A stretch of DNA of 51,165 bases. It comes from JAWXBM01 sp034440115. Its GTDB lineage: Bacteria; Pseudomonadota; Gammaproteobacteria; Xanthomonadales; SZUA-36. Shown here piece by piece: positions 42,893-51,165 of the stretch. The position numbers and the translations under genes are program-made. The stretch lies in contig JAWXBM010000106.1 of assembly GCA_034440115.1 (NCBI GenBank), positions 1-51,165 of the forward strand, written 5' to 3'. Position 1 is the first letter of the stretch. Each line of letters starts with the position of its first letter. Below the pieces are notes generated by a model. It had not been told where the DNA came from, did no database searches, and worked only from the letters and a program-made list of their open reading frames with translations.

Positions 42893-45525
42893 GCGGAATT
42901 TTCCGAGGATTTGCCTTGCAGCAAATCCTCGATGTGCAGGGCGAGGGCGGACGTTTCCATCAGTTCTTCGAATGAAATCGGTGCGCTGTCACCGTTGGTG
43001 ATCGCCTTGCCGAAACGCGACAGTTCTTCAAAGTGACCTTTATCGACGTTGTCGGCCTGCCACAAGACATGGCTGTCGCGGGCGCGCACCAGGCTGCGAT
43101 AGTCATCCAACACGTAGGCTTCACCATCGCAAAATACTTCCAGTCGTTCCTTGGGCAAGCCGGTTTTCGGGCCGAGCGCCGTATAAATCAGATTGCCAAT
43201 GCTGCCGTCGGCATAACGAATGGTGGCGCAGAAATTGTCATTGCGCAGATAGGGCAGATCACGCGGGTCGATGGCTTCGGCGTTGATGGACACCGCCGGA
43301 GCGCCAGTCAGACTGCGGAACACGTCGTACATGTGGCAGGCCTCGCCGATGTTGCGGCCACCGCCCTGCGTTCCCTGTATCCAACTGTCGAGCGGAATAT
43401 AGCCGCCGTTGAGCCGGTAATTCATGATCAGTGGCGAGCGACGCGATGCTGTCGCGGTCTGCAGTGCCTGCACTGCGGGGGAAAAACGACGGTTGAAGCC
43501 GACCATCATCAACGGTTTTTTCGGCAGAGCTTCGTAGCAGTCTGCCACGCGCTGCAGTTCGTCCCAGTTCAGCGCCAGCGGTTTTTCGACGAATACGTGT
43601 TTGCCGGCCTGTAGGCAACGCACGACCTGGTCCGCATGTTCGTGATGCCGGGTTGCGATGACGACGAGGTCGAACGCGGAATCCTTGAGCACATCATCCA
43701 GTTCGGTAGTGAGCACCTCGATCTGGTTCTGTCTGGCAAAATTTCCTGCCGCAGCCGCATTGCGACTGACGATGCCTTTAAGGAAGAACAGATCCTTGCG
43801 TCTGGCCATCTGCGGCACCAGCATCGCGGTGCCGAATGCACCGGCCCCCACCAGTGCGTAACGGATTACGTCGCCGTGCGGTTTTCGATGACCACGTACG
43901 TGGATGCGCGTCGAGTCCGGCGCGTCGGACAATGGGCGCATGTCATCGGGGTATTGCAGCAGCACGCCCAGCGGCATGGCCGCGGCATCACTGTCCGCAA
44001 GTACCCTGTACGCAGCAGGGGCTTCTGCCACGGGAATGATGCGCTCGATCAACGCCGCAATGTCGATGCGCCCTGCGGCAATCAGCTCGAGATAGGCCTG
44101 CATGTTGCGGTTGAGCGTCCAGCGCACATGGGCAAATGGATAATCGCGACCCTCTTCTTCGTAGCCGCGGTCGTAGCGGCCGGGGCCGTACGATGTGCTC
44201 ATCAGCAGGTCGATTTCCTTGCGGTAGAAGATGTCGCGCTTTACGTTGAGCCCGACGTCACCGATGATCACGACCCGGCCTTTGGCACGCGCCACATCCA
44301 TGGCGAGGTTGATGACGGCGTCAGATTCCGCGGCGGCGGTGATTAACACGCGGTCAGCGCCCCGGCCACCAGTGTGGTCACGCACCAGCAGTTGGTAGGC
44401 CTCGGTGGTTGAGGCGCCGGCATCCATGCCGAGCCCCAGTGCTTTGGTGACGCGCTGCGAGTCGAGGTCAAGCCCTAGTACTTTCACGCCATTGGCGCGC
44501 AGTAGTTGTGCGGTGATTTGCCCGATCAGGCCCAGGCCGATGACGCACACGGTTTCGCCGAGCAGCGGTGCGGCGCGGCGCACGCCTTGCAGTGCAATGG
44601 TGCCGACGGTAGTCGTCGCCGCCAGCTTCAGATCACAGCCCTGCGGCACCCGACACACCAAGTTGCGTGGCACGCTGACGTAATCGGCATGGTTGGCTTT
44701 GCCGGCGCCGGCGCAGGCAACCCAATCACCAACGGCGAGGTCAGTAATGCCGGTGCCCACGGCAATGACTTTGCCTGCAAGCGAGTAGCCGACATTCCAG
44801 CCCTGGTCGTCAAGTTCGGATTGGGGCAAGCCGCCGACTTCCGGTGCCGCCATGGTGACGTTGATCGATTCCATGTCGAGCACTGCTTGCTGTTTCGTGC
44901 CGGCATTGGCGATAACGATGACGATTTCTGTTGAATCCGCGGGATTGAAAATCAGCTGGTCCTGGAATGCACCCTGTTCGAACAAGCGATGACCCAGCCA
45001 GCGGGTTTTGGCGCCATCCAGGATGCCGATCGATACCGTGCCGCGTTCAACGATGCCCTTGATGTCGATGATGGGCATGGCGCCTGAGAGCACCGGAACG
45101 GGGGACGACACCGCCTGATAGCCATATTCGGAGTTATCCGTGCGTAGCTGGAAACCCTGATCCTGCACATTAAATTCGACCGCATCTCCCTTGGACCAGG
45201 TTGGTTGGGTATCGAGAGCGACCGGGTGCGGTGTGACGGACCGTTGCGGCACCGCTTTCGCCAGTGTGCGACGCGCGATACCGGCGAGGCGGTGCGCGGC
45301 TTTGCGCGGATTGCGGATGGCTTTGCCGAGATAGGTGACGGCGACACGCGGCATTGAAGGCGCGTCAGCATCGTCGGTTTCCGGACCGGGACGCAACGAA
45401 GCCAGTTCGGTTCCGGTGCTGATCAGCGAAAACCGGGTGCGGACGAGCACTTCGCCGGCCGCGACAGCCGGTCGCGGCATTCGCACAACGATCGCACCCT
45501 GACTATTGAGTAGTATTTGACGCAT
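42889..45525 (-). CDS. Two-domain oxidoreductase (MDR + Gfo/Idh/MocA) with inserted beta domain
   Basis: An 878-residue protein. Residues 1-90 and 236-545 form a medium-chain dehydrogenase/reductase (SLISTGTELASLRPG; GYSLAGKVIAVG; Rossmann GLGLIG at 330-335). Residues about 550-878 are a Gfo/Idh/MocA domain (YALVGAGAFGTAML; EKPLAL; GFNRRFSP; GEACHMYD). Between about 100 and 235 lies an extra domain absent from the neighbour at 45543, beta-rich, with VEFNVQDQGFQLRTDN and GTVSIGILDGAKTRWLG. Such bi-domain proteins are common in surface-glycan loci; the reaction is thought to be oxidation-reduction of a nucleotide sugar. The inserted part resembles a segment of the fusion protein at 5198-8884. 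Confidence 0.86.
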   Translation of the reverse strand: MRQILLNSQGAIVVRMPRPAVAAGEVLVRTRFSLISTGTELASLRPGPETDDADAPSMPRVAVTYLGKAIRNPRKAAHRLAGIARRTLAKAVPQRSVTPHPVALDTQPTWSKGDAVEFNVQDQGFQLRTDNSEYGYQAVSSPVPVLSGAMPIIDIKGIVERGTVSIGILDGAKTRWLGHRLFEQGAFQDQLIFNPADSTEIVIVIANAGTKQQAVLDMESINVTMAAPEVGGLPQSELDDQGWNVGYSLAGKVIAVGTGITDLAVGDWVACAGAGKANHADYVSVPRNLVCRVPQGCDLKLAATTTVGTIALQGVRRAAPLLGETVCVIGLGLIGQITAQLLRANGVKVLGLDLDSQRVTKALGLGMDAGASTTEAYQLLVRDHTGGRGADRVLITAAAESDAVINLAMDVARAKGRVVIIGDVGLNVKRDIFYRKEIDLLMSTSYGPGRYDRGYEEEGRDYPFAHVRWTLNRNMQAYLELIAAGRIDIAALIERIIPVAEAPAAYRVLADSDAAAMPLGVLLQYPDDMRPLSDAPDSTRIHVRGHRKPHGDVIRYALVGAGAFGTAMLVPQMARRKDLFFLKGIVSRNAAAAGNFARQNQIEVLTTELDDVLKDSAFDLVVIATRHHEHADQVVRCLQAGKHVFVEKPLALNWDELQRVADCYEALPKKPLMMVGFNRRFSPAVQALQTATASRRSPLIMNYRLNGGYIPLDSWIQGTQGGGRNIGEACHMYDVFRSLTGAPAVSINAEAIDPRDLPYLRNDNFCATIRYADGSIGNLIYTALGPKTGLPKERLEVFCDGEAYVLDDYRSLVRARDSHVLWQADNVDKGHFEELSRFGKAITNGDSAPISFEELMETSALALHIEDLLQGKSSENSA

Positions 45526-45542
45526 GACAGGCTTTAGGTGAA

Positions 45543-47684
45543 TTAGCTGGCATCGTTATTGTTGCCTTGCAATTGTGTTTCAACGGCAAAGCTGGTGCGG
45601 GTGGCGGCTATCTGGTCGGCCAGCGAAATCGGCCATTGGCCGCTTTGGATGCCTTTTGCCAGTGCGGCGAGTTCCTGCACATGTCCTTTGTCGGTGCTGG
45701 CGCCAGTCCAGTTCTGGCCTCGTGCACCAGTCACCGTCAATGATTTGTAATCGTCGAGCGCAACCACCATGCCATCGACAAAAATTTCCATGCGTTCTTT
45801 GGCGTAATCGTTGTGTCCGAGCGAGGTGTAGGTGATGGTGCAGACCGAGCCGTCGGGATAGGTGAGCGTGGCGACAAAGTTATCGTTGCGTCGCCATTGC
45901 GCGGAGGCGGGTGCAATGGCCTGCGCCTGCGTGTGTTGCGGATGTCCCCCGAGCAGGAAGTTGCAGACATCATAGAAATGACAGGCTTCGCCGATATTGC
46001 GGCCGCCGCCCTGTTCACCGTGTACCCAATGTTCCGGCGGCAGAAAACCAGCATTGATTCGGTAATTGAGCATGGCCGGACCTTGCCGTGACGCCAGGGC
46101 ATCACGGGCGCGTACCAGTGCCGGTGAAAAACGCCGGTTGAAACCGGTCATCAGCAATGGCGCATCGGGATGAGTGCTGAAAAATTCCTCGATGGCTTCC
46201 AGTTCGCTCGCGTTCAGTGCCAGAGGTTTTTCGACAAACACGTGTTTGCCGGCAGCGAGTGCCTTTAGTGCAATCGCGGCGTGCAGATGGTGTCGCGTGG
46301 AGATGAATACGAGATCGATATCGGGATTGGCCAATGCTTCATCAGTATCGGTGCTGGCGAAGGCGGCGCCGTAACGATCGGCGAGGGCACGTGCCGTGGC
46401 GCCGTTGCGACTCGCAATCGTGTGCAGCGCGTAGGGAGAGCCTTTCTGCGCGAGATTGGGCAGATGCATGCCTTGGGCAAAAGAGCCGGCACCGATCAGG
46501 GCAATGCGAATATTTCCGCTACTGGGGCGCGTTGTTGGGATCGAAATACGACGCGGGCTTACTGCGGCACTTTCAGGGTAATTCAATAAAAACAATAAGT
46601 TATCGCAAGACCCCGACTGAATGTCCCGATAAGCATCAACCGCAGCGCTGATATCGGAGATTTTTGTCGGGATCAGTTCCAGCCGCACTTTCCCGGTGGC
46701 CAGCAGATCGAGATAGGCCTCCATGTTTCGATTCTCAGTCCAGCGCACATAGGGCAGCGGGTAATCGCGTCCTTCGAGTTCATAGGACGCATCGTAGCGA
46801 CCGGGTCCGTAAGAGGTGGATATCAGCAGATCGATTTCACGGACATAGAGTTCAGTGCGATCTATATCGAGGCCGACATCACCAACGATGATCACGCGCC
46901 CTTTGCGGCGGCAGGCTCGAATGGCGTCATTGATTACGCGACTGTCCTGCGTGGCGGCGGTGATGATCACGGCGTCGGCGCCGTGGCCGTCAGTGAGCCG
47001 CAGAATTTCAGCAAGATATGGGTCACCAAGCGGATTTGCAGCGTGATCCATTCCGGCGGCCTGCGCGATTTGCGCGCGCGACTCAATCGGGTCGGCGCCG
47101 ATGACCCTGCAACCATTGCTTTTTAGCAGTTGCACCGTCAACTGGCCCAGTATGCCCAGTCCGACGACGAGCACGGTTTCGCCCAGCGCCGGCGTCGCCC
47201 TGCGTACGCCCTGCAGCGCAATGGCGCCCAGTGCGACAGTGGAGGCTGCTGCAGAGTCAACCGCAGCCGGAATTTTAACGGCGAGGTTGACCGGCACTTC
47301 GATCAGTTCGGCGTGATTCGCGATGCCCGAACCGGCACAAGCAACACGATCACCGGGGCCGAACAGGCTGACGTCAGCGCCGCAGGCGACCACGGTGCCG
47401 GCTGCCGAATAACCCAGCGGCACGCCAGAGCCCGCGCTGCGGATGCGATCCACCGTGGCGGCCAGACCTTTTTCGCGCAACAGGTTGATGGCCCGTAGCA
47501 CTTTCTCCGGTTGCCGGAGCGCGCGGCGATACAGTGGCTCGCTTGCAGCTTTGACGCCGGCAATTTCGGTGCCAACGCTAATGCAGGAGTGTTCGACCCG
47601 GACCAGAATGGTTTTGTCACTGACTCCCGGCGCCGGAACATCGACGACCTTGATGCCTTCAGCGCTGGTGAGCACCTGTTTCAT
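45543..47684 (-). CDS. Two-domain oxidoreductase (MDR + Gfo/Idh/MocA)
   Basis: A 713-residue protein. Residues 1-365 are an MDR domain (SCISVGTEIAGV; PLGYSAAGTVVACG; GLGILG at 175-180; STSYGPGRYDASYELEGRDYPL), and residues about 390-713 are a Gfo/Idh/MocA domain (IALIGAGSFAQGMHLPN; VFVEKPLAL at 482-490; GFNRRFSPALV; GEACHFYD). No catalytic zinc ligand set is obvious in the MDR part. The downstream neighbour (42889) is a larger paralogue with the same order of domains. It may process a keto sugar needed by this locus; the substrate is unknown. ATGA overlap with wecC. Confidence 0.88.
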   Translation of the reverse strand: MKQVLTSAEGIKVVDVPAPGVSDKTILVRVEHSCISVGTEIAGVKAASEPLYRRALRQPEKVLRAINLLREKGLAATVDRIRSAGSGVPLGYSAAGTVVACGADVSLFGPGDRVACAGSGIANHAELIEVPVNLAVKIPAAVDSAAASTVALGAIALQGVRRATPALGETVLVVGLGILGQLTVQLLKSNGCRVIGADPIESRAQIAQAAGMDHAANPLGDPYLAEILRLTDGHGADAVIITAATQDSRVINDAIRACRRKGRVIIVGDVGLDIDRTELYVREIDLLISTSYGPGRYDASYELEGRDYPLPYVRWTENRNMEAYLDLLATGKVRLELIPTKISDISAAVDAYRDIQSGSCDNLLFLLNYPESAAVSPRRISIPTTRPSSGNIRIALIGAGSFAQGMHLPNLAQKGSPYALHTIASRNGATARALADRYGAAFASTDTDEALANPDIDLVFISTRHHLHAAIALKALAAGKHVFVEKPLALNASELEAIEEFFSTHPDAPLLMTGFNRRFSPALVRARDALASRQGPAMLNYRINAGFLPPEHWVHGEQGGGRNIGEACHFYDVCNFLLGGHPQHTQAQAIAPASAQWRRNDNFVATLTYPDGSVCTITYTSLGHNDYAKERMEIFVDGMVVALDDYKSLTVTGARGQNWTGASTDKGHVQELAALAKGIQSGQWPISLADQIAATRTSFAVETQLQGNNNDAS

Positions 47685-48943
47685 CGCCAGAAACCGCGGG
47701 TGTCCACGATGGATTTGTCTGCGAGCTGGCTGCGATCAATCTGGCGGAATGCGTCGTGATCGACGAGCAGGGCAATCACCGTAGCCTGCGCAATGGCGTC
47801 TTCCACCGAAACCAGGCGCACGTTCCGCAGGCCTTTGAGTGCTTCAGGTAATTCCTGCACATGCGGTTCAACCGCAAGCACCTGCAGGTTCGTCGTGCCG
47901 GCGATGTGCCGGACGACTTCGACTGCCGGACTTTCCCGCAGGTCGTCAATGTTGGGTTTGAAAGCGAGGCCGAGGCACGCGACAACGGGGTTGTTGGCGC
48001 CCTTGGCGGCAGCCCGGATTTTATCCACGACAAATCCGGGCTTGCTGTCGTTCACCATCCGCGCGGTATGGATGAGTCGGGCCTGTTCCGGCGCGGAATC
48101 CACGATGAACCAGGGATCCACCGCGATGCAGTGGCCACCGACGCCAGGTCCCGGCTGCAGGATGTTGACGCGCGGATGGCGGTTGGCGAGACTGATCAAT
48201 TCCCAGACATCAATGTTCAGCCGATCACAGATCAGGGAAAGCTCGTTGGCAAAAGCGATGTTGACGTCGCGAAAGGCGTTCTCGGTCAATTTGGCGAGTT
48301 CCGCGGTGCGCACATCAGTGGCAACGCATTCACCCTTGACGAAGGTTTTGTACAGCGCAGTGGCCAGTTTGACCGATTGCGGAGTGGTGCCGCCGATGAC
48401 GCGGTCGTTTTCGACGAGTTCGGTCAGCACCTGTCCAGGGAGCACACGTTCGGGGCAATGCGCAAGATGGATGTCGGCATCAGACTGCCCGGGCTGTGGA
48501 AAACGCAGATCCGGGCGACGCTCGGCAAGCCATGTGCCAAGCTGTTCGGTTGCACCAACGGGTGAGGTGGATTCAAGAATCACCAGATTGCCTTTGCGCA
48601 GTACCGGGGCGAGCGAATCGGCCGCGGACTTGATATAAGACATGTCTGGCTTGTGTCCCTCCATGAACGGCGTCGGTACTGCGACGATAAAAGCGTCCGC
48701 CGGTTCCGGACTAGTGGCTGCGCGCAGGTTGCCGGAGAGCACGACGCTGCGAACGATGATGTCTAGATCGGGCTCTTCAATATGCACGTTACCCGCATTG
48801 ATCGTTTCAACGATCTGCGGGTTCACATCAACGCCGATCACTTGCAGCCCCCGGCTGGCAAATACTGCGGCAGTCGGCAGGCCGATGTAGCCAAGTCCCA
48901 AGATACAGACTTTTTTCAGGGACTCAGGTGCGCGTGAGTTCAT
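47681..48943 (-). CDS. wecC: UDP-N-acetyl-D-mannosamine dehydrogenase WecC
   Basis: A 420-residue NAD-dependent nucleotide-sugar dehydrogenase converting UDP-ManNAc to UDP-ManNAcA. CILGLGYIGLPTAAVFA is the NAD site, ESTSPVGATEQL and CPERVLPG follow, and the catalytic Cys is in GPGVGGHCIAVDPWF near residue 272. NRHPRVNILQPGPG is diagnostic of the WecC branch versus UDP-glucose dehydrogenases. The start at 48943 is chosen because a GAGGAGA ribosome site lies seven bases upstream; a GTG/ATG at 48976 would give a longer N-terminus. It overlaps wecB by 20 bases. Together they supply the uronic acid that the amidotransferases may modify. Confidence 0.94.
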   Translation of the reverse strand: MNSRAPESLKKVCILGLGYIGLPTAAVFASRGLQVIGVDVNPQIVETINAGNVHIEEPDLDIIVRSVVLSGNLRAATSPEPADAFIVAVPTPFMEGHKPDMSYIKSAADSLAPVLRKGNLVILESTSPVGATEQLGTWLAERRPDLRFPQPGQSDADIHLAHCPERVLPGQVLTELVENDRVIGGTTPQSVKLATALYKTFVKGECVATDVRTAELAKLTENAFRDVNIAFANELSLICDRLNIDVWELISLANRHPRVNILQPGPGVGGHCIAVDPWFIVDSAPEQARLIHTARMVNDSKPGFVVDKIRAAAKGANNPVVACLGLAFKPNIDDLRESPAVEVVRHIAGTTNLQVLAVEPHVQELPEALKGLRNVRLVSVEDAIAQATVIALLVDHDAFRQIDRSQLADKSIVDTRGFWR

Positions 48944-50069
48944 CAACGATTCTCCTCGCAGCTTGGCCGTCACCATAAGGATTGTGAGCGCGTGCCATTT
49001 GTTGATATTGATCCGTATTGTCCAGCAAGCACAGTGCTTCCTTCACTATGCGATTTTCGTCAGTACCAACTAGGAGGACTGTACCCGCAACCACGGCTTC
49101 GGGTCGCTCCGTGGTGTCGCGCATGACCAGTACTGGTTTGCCCAGTGATGGGGCCTCTTCCTGAATGCCACCGGAATCGGTGATTATCAGATAAGAGCGG
49201 CTCATCAGGTAAACAAAAGGCAGATATTCGAGTGGGTCCAGCAGAAACACGTTGCTCAGTCCGCCCAGCGTCCGGTTGACCGGAGTGCTGACGTTGGGGT
49301 TGAGATGGACCGGGTAAACGATCTGGACATCATCGCGTTCCGCAATGCGTCGCAGCGCGATGCAGATGTTTTCAAAGCCGTGGCCAAAACTTTCGCGGCG
49401 GTGGCCCGTGACCAGGATCATTTTTTTGGCAGGGTCCAGAAAGTCAAAACGGCGCGCCAAACTGTCTGCAAGATTCGAGTTTGCCTGGATTTTTTGCGTG
49501 GTTTCCAGCAGCGCATCGACTACGGTGTTGCCGGTGACATAGATGTTTTCTGCCAGTACCGCTTCGGCAAGAAGGTTCTGTTTCGCCTGCTCGGTGGGAG
49601 CGAAGTGATAGCGGGCGATACTTCCGGTCAAGCGCCGGTTCATTTCTTCAGGCCATGGGGAGTAAATGTTGCGCGTACGCAGGCCGGCCTCGACATGTGC
49701 GACGTCTATTTGTTGGTAGTAGGCAGCAAGGCTTGCCGCGAATGTGGTGGTCGTGTCGCCGTGCACCAGCACCAAATCGGGTTTGCATTCGGCGAGCACA
49801 CCCTGCAACCCATTCAGTACGCCAACCGTGATCTGCGTCAGGTCCTGGCGGTTTTTCATCAGATCCAGATCGAAATCGGGTTTGATCGCAAACAGGTCAA
49901 GGACCTGATCGAGCATTGACCGGTGCTGTGCGGTGACACAAACATTGACAGTCAGCCTGGCGCGATCAACGGTTTGCAGGGCTTTGACGACAGGCGCCAT
50001 TTTTATGGCTTCAGGCCTGGTACCGAATACCACCAAAAATTTCTGGTGTGGCCGAGGATTCTCAATCAT
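48924..50069 (-). CDS. wecB: UDP-N-acetylglucosamine 2-epimerase WecB
   Basis: A 381-residue non-hydrolysing epimerase converting UDP-GlcNAc to UDP-ManNAc. Motifs are VVFGTRPEAIKMAPVV, DLVLVHGDTTTTFAAS, HVEAGLRTRNIYSPWPEE, VTGHRRESFG and TDSGGIQEEAPSLGKPVLV. The chosen ATG at 50069 gives the usual short N-terminus; an in-frame ATG at 50159 would add 30 residues with no family match. No strong ribosome site is seen at either. It is the first intact gene after the broken rml remnants and is likely transcribed from the candidate promoter at 50242-50250. Confidence 0.93.
   Translation of the reverse strand: MIENPRPHQKFLVVFGTRPEAIKMAPVVKALQTVDRARLTVNVCVTAQHRSMLDQVLDLFAIKPDFDLDLMKNRQDLTQITVGVLNGLQGVLAECKPDLVLVHGDTTTTFAASLAAYYQQIDVAHVEAGLRTRNIYSPWPEEMNRRLTGSIARYHFAPTEQAKQNLLAEAVLAENIYVTGNTVVDALLETTQKIQANSNLADSLARRFDFLDPAKKMILVTGHRRESFGHGFENICIALRRIAERDDVQIVYPVHLNPNVSTPVNRTLGGLSNVFLLDPLEYLPFVYLMSRSYLIITDSGGIQEEAPSLGKPVLVMRDTTERPEAVVAGTVLLVGTDENRIVKEALCLLDNTDQYQQMARAHNPYGDGQAARRIVDELTRT
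48951..48957 (-). promoter_or_regulatory. Ribosome binding site of wecC
   Basis: GAGGAGA on the minus strand, seven bases before the ATG at 48943 and inside the end of wecB, sets the wecC start. Confidence 0.65.
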
Positions 50070-50241
50070 GTTGGAATGAGGTTGATATGAAACAAAAGCA
50101 ACGGAGAATGCGCCTCTGTTATTACGTTTTTGGCGGATAACGTTGAATTTTGCGTGCATGGATGACGATCACGCAAATGCCCCATCTTTTAGTTGTTTGC
50201 CAGTTATTTCCCGGCAGTTTTTGCTTCTGAAAGAAGTGTAA

Positions 50242-50250
50242 ATTCTATCA
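50242..50250 (-). promoter_or_regulatory. Candidate extended -10 promoter for wecB operon
   Basis: The minus strand carries TGATAGAAT (TGn plus a 5-of-6 match to TATAAT). No good -35 is found at the expected distance, which is usual for extended -10 promoters. It lies in the roughly 264-base gap between the rmlD remnant and wecB, the only gap of this size in the window. Initiation near 50235 would give a leader of 75 to 165 bases. No ops/JUMPstart (RfaH) sequence was found here. Confidence 0.35.
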
Positions 50251-50290
50251 CAGAAGACATTGATTTTTGAGGGTTTTATGTCAATGTAAA

Positions 50291-50322
50291 CAGGGTTTGA
50301 GTGACTCCACGCTAAAGCCCTG
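50291..50322 (-). terminator. Possible weak terminator after the rmlD remnant
   Basis: CAGGG pairs with CCCTG across this stretch, with inner GAGT/ACTC complementarity, followed on the minus strand by TTTACATT. The stem is short and the T-run interrupted, so any termination would be weak. It stands between the rml remnants and the wecB promoter candidate. Confidence 0.3.
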
Positions 50323-50333
50323 CAACGGCACGA

Positions 50334-50672
50334 TCAGTCGTTGTGAGGCGACAGAATTTTCCGCATGCATTGCGCCAGCGAAACGGTCCATTCGGGAGTC
50401 GAGAGGCCGAGTGCGGTGTGCAGCCGGGTGTTGTCGAGGCGGGAATTGGCCGGTCTCGGTGCAGGCAGCTGATATTCGCCGGTCGAAATGGGGATGAGTG
50501 CTGGCATGCGCAGATCCGGGTGTAGCATTTTGGCTTCGGCAAGTATTGCTTTGGCGAAACCAAACCACGTTACGGCTCCTGCTGCAGTCAGGTGATAAAG
50601 GCCGCCGTGGTCGCGGTAATGTGCTTTCAATGCCGCGAGCTTGGTTTCGGCGATGGTTCGCGCCCAGGCGGG
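50334..50672 (-). pseudogene. rmlD: 3' remnant of rmlD (dTDP-4-dehydrorhamnose reductase)
   Basis: About 110 codons of the C-terminal end of RmlD remain in frame: WARTIAETKLAAL, YHLTAAGAVTWFGFA, the PAPRPANSRLDNTRL substrate-region motif and the final LSTPEWTVSLAQCM. A full RmlD has about 290-300 residues, so the NAD-binding and catalytic N-terminal two thirds are gone. The sequence joins directly to rmlC coding sequence at about 50664-50672 (IGMPAWAR), where IWMP-type RmlC residues run into the TWAR of RmlD. This looks like a deletion that fused two neighbouring genes. No functional reductase can be made from it. Confidence 0.85.
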
Positions 50673-51004
50673 CATGCCAATCATGCGTTTGTTTTCTGCG
50701 GAAGGAGTGGAGTCGGCCCACTTTCCGAAAGTTCGGGGAATTTTTCCGCAGGTCAACCGCGACGTCGAATACCTCTCTGGCCACGACACACATCAGTTTC
50801 CCCGGGGCTGTTTGATCTGGTAGTGAAGCCCGCGCAGGCCATTTTTTACTGACCGCGAATGGTTGTCCTGCACAAACGTTGTCGACAGACGGGTTGCCGC
50901 GGAGAAGGGTTGTGCTTGGAAGCTTTCGTAAACAATCCCCGCTTATCGCCGAACACTTTCGATTCGATGCTCGTTATATCAGGAATTTCCGCCCTGACGA
51001 CATT
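50667..51004 (-). pseudogene. rmlC: Decayed rmlC (dTDP-4-dehydrorhamnose 3,5-epimerase), frameshifted and truncated
   Basis: Pieces of RmlC appear in order but in different frames: VVRAEIPDITSIESKVFGD, then TFVQDNHSRSVKNGLRGLHY plus QIKQPRG, then GKLMCVVAREVFDVAVDLRK plus NSPNF, then FGKWADSTPSAENKRMIGMP. At least three frame changes separate these, the expected start codon is lost (AAG AAT GTC in its place), and the sequence ends where the IWIPxGFAHGF block should continue. A complete RmlC has about 180 residues. The gene order rmlA-rmlC-rmlD is still readable. With this decay the copy cannot make dTDP-rhamnose. Confidence 0.88.
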
Positions 51005-51006
51005 CT

Positions 51007-51165
51007 TCAGAACACCTGGTCAGTCAGCAAGCGCAGCAAATACTTGCCATAAGCCGTTTTCTGCAACGGCGCCGCGAGTTTTTTCAGTTGGGCCGCGTTG
51101 ATGAAGCCTTTGCGATAGGCGATTTCCTCCGGGCAGGCTACCTTTAACCCTTGGCGCTTTTCCAC
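51007..51165 (-). CDS. rmlA: Glucose-1-phosphate thymidylyltransferase RmlA, C-terminal end only
   Basis: The last 52 codons of an intact frame run from the right window edge to a TGA at 51007. KVACPEEIAYRKGFI and KTAYGKYLLRLL are the conserved C-terminal segment of RmlA/RfbA (about 290 residues in full). RmlA makes dTDP-glucose, the first step toward dTDP-rhamnose. The visible part has no frame damage, in contrast with the rmlC and rmlD remnants after it. Whether the rest is intact cannot be seen. Confidence 0.9.
   Translation of the reverse strand: MEKRQGLKVACPEEIAYRKGFINAAQLKKLAAPLQKTAYGKYLLRLLTDQVF

Noticed and set aside
50070..50333. JUMPstart/ops (RfaH) element before wecB
   Set aside because: No match to the ops core was found on either strand in this gap.
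50281..50793. 170-codon and 151-codon minus-strand frames read as independent small genes
   Set aside because: They are pieces of the broken rmlC and rmlD and are explained by the frameshifts and deletion.
1..51165. CRISPR array, tRNA/rRNA genes or insertion sequences
   Set aside because: No regular repeat-spacer pattern, cloverleaf-like gene, transposase motif or terminal inverted repeat was seen.

Overview
The window is one continuous surface-polysaccharide (O-antigen, capsule or exopolysaccharide) locus. Every gene I can support, about 39 of them, lies on the minus strand, so transcription runs from high to low coordinates. Genes are packed with almost no gaps, and many start codons overlap the preceding stop (ATGA or TGATG). 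No rRNA, tRNA, CRISPR array or insertion sequence was seen. The gene content (WecB/WecC, Wzm/Wzt, a wbpV-wbpL-wbpM-like end, RmlA/C/D) and the moderately GC-rich codon use suggest a Gram-negative proteobacterium, probably beta or gamma. The sequence alone does not name the species.

Layout in transcription order. (1) 51165-50334: the 3' end of rmlA, then a decayed rmlC fused to the 3' third of rmlD. (2) 50250-47681: a candidate promoter, then wecB and wecC, which make UDP-ManNAc and UDP-ManNAcA. (3) 47684-38085: two tandem two-domain oxidoreductases, a large glycosyltransferase, a methyltransferase and a heparinase II/III-like protein. (4) 38078-33495: the ABC exporter Wzm/Wzt, with an enlarged Wzt, and a NodU/CmcH carbamoyltransferase. 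(5) 33407-28647: two methyltransferases around an unknown protein, and an asparagine-synthase-like amidotransferase. (6) 28647-19305: GtrA, a GT-C-like membrane protein, a DegT aminotransferase, a WbqC-family protein, two tandem beta-propeller proteins, a GNAT acetyltransferase, a methyltransferase, a GtrB-like GT2 and another methyltransferase. (7) 19265-8953: four more methyltransferases, a second amidotransferase, a Wzx-like flippase, a second heparinase-like protein and a GT4. (8) 8884-5198: a 1228-residue protein that reads as GT2 + Wzx-like flippase + Wzy/WaaL-like polymerase in one chain. (9) 5214-1: a rhamnosyltransferase-type GT2, an acyltransferase, and the trio SDR epimerase, WbpL-like initiating transferase and WbpM-like dehydratase, the last cut by the window edge.

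How it may work together (inference): WbpM, the SDR and WbpL would make and load the first sugar phosphate on undecaprenyl phosphate. WecB/C and the two-domain oxidoreductases would supply uronic or keto sugars. The two amidotransferases could turn uronic acids into uronamides. Aminotransferase, acetyltransferase, acyltransferase, carbamoyltransferase and nine methyltransferases would decorate the glycan. Export machinery is redundant (Wzm/Wzt, a Wzx-like protein, and the fused GT2-Wzx-Wzy), so the region may hold two or more polysaccharide pathways joined by recombination. The broken rml genes show that the locus has been remodelled.
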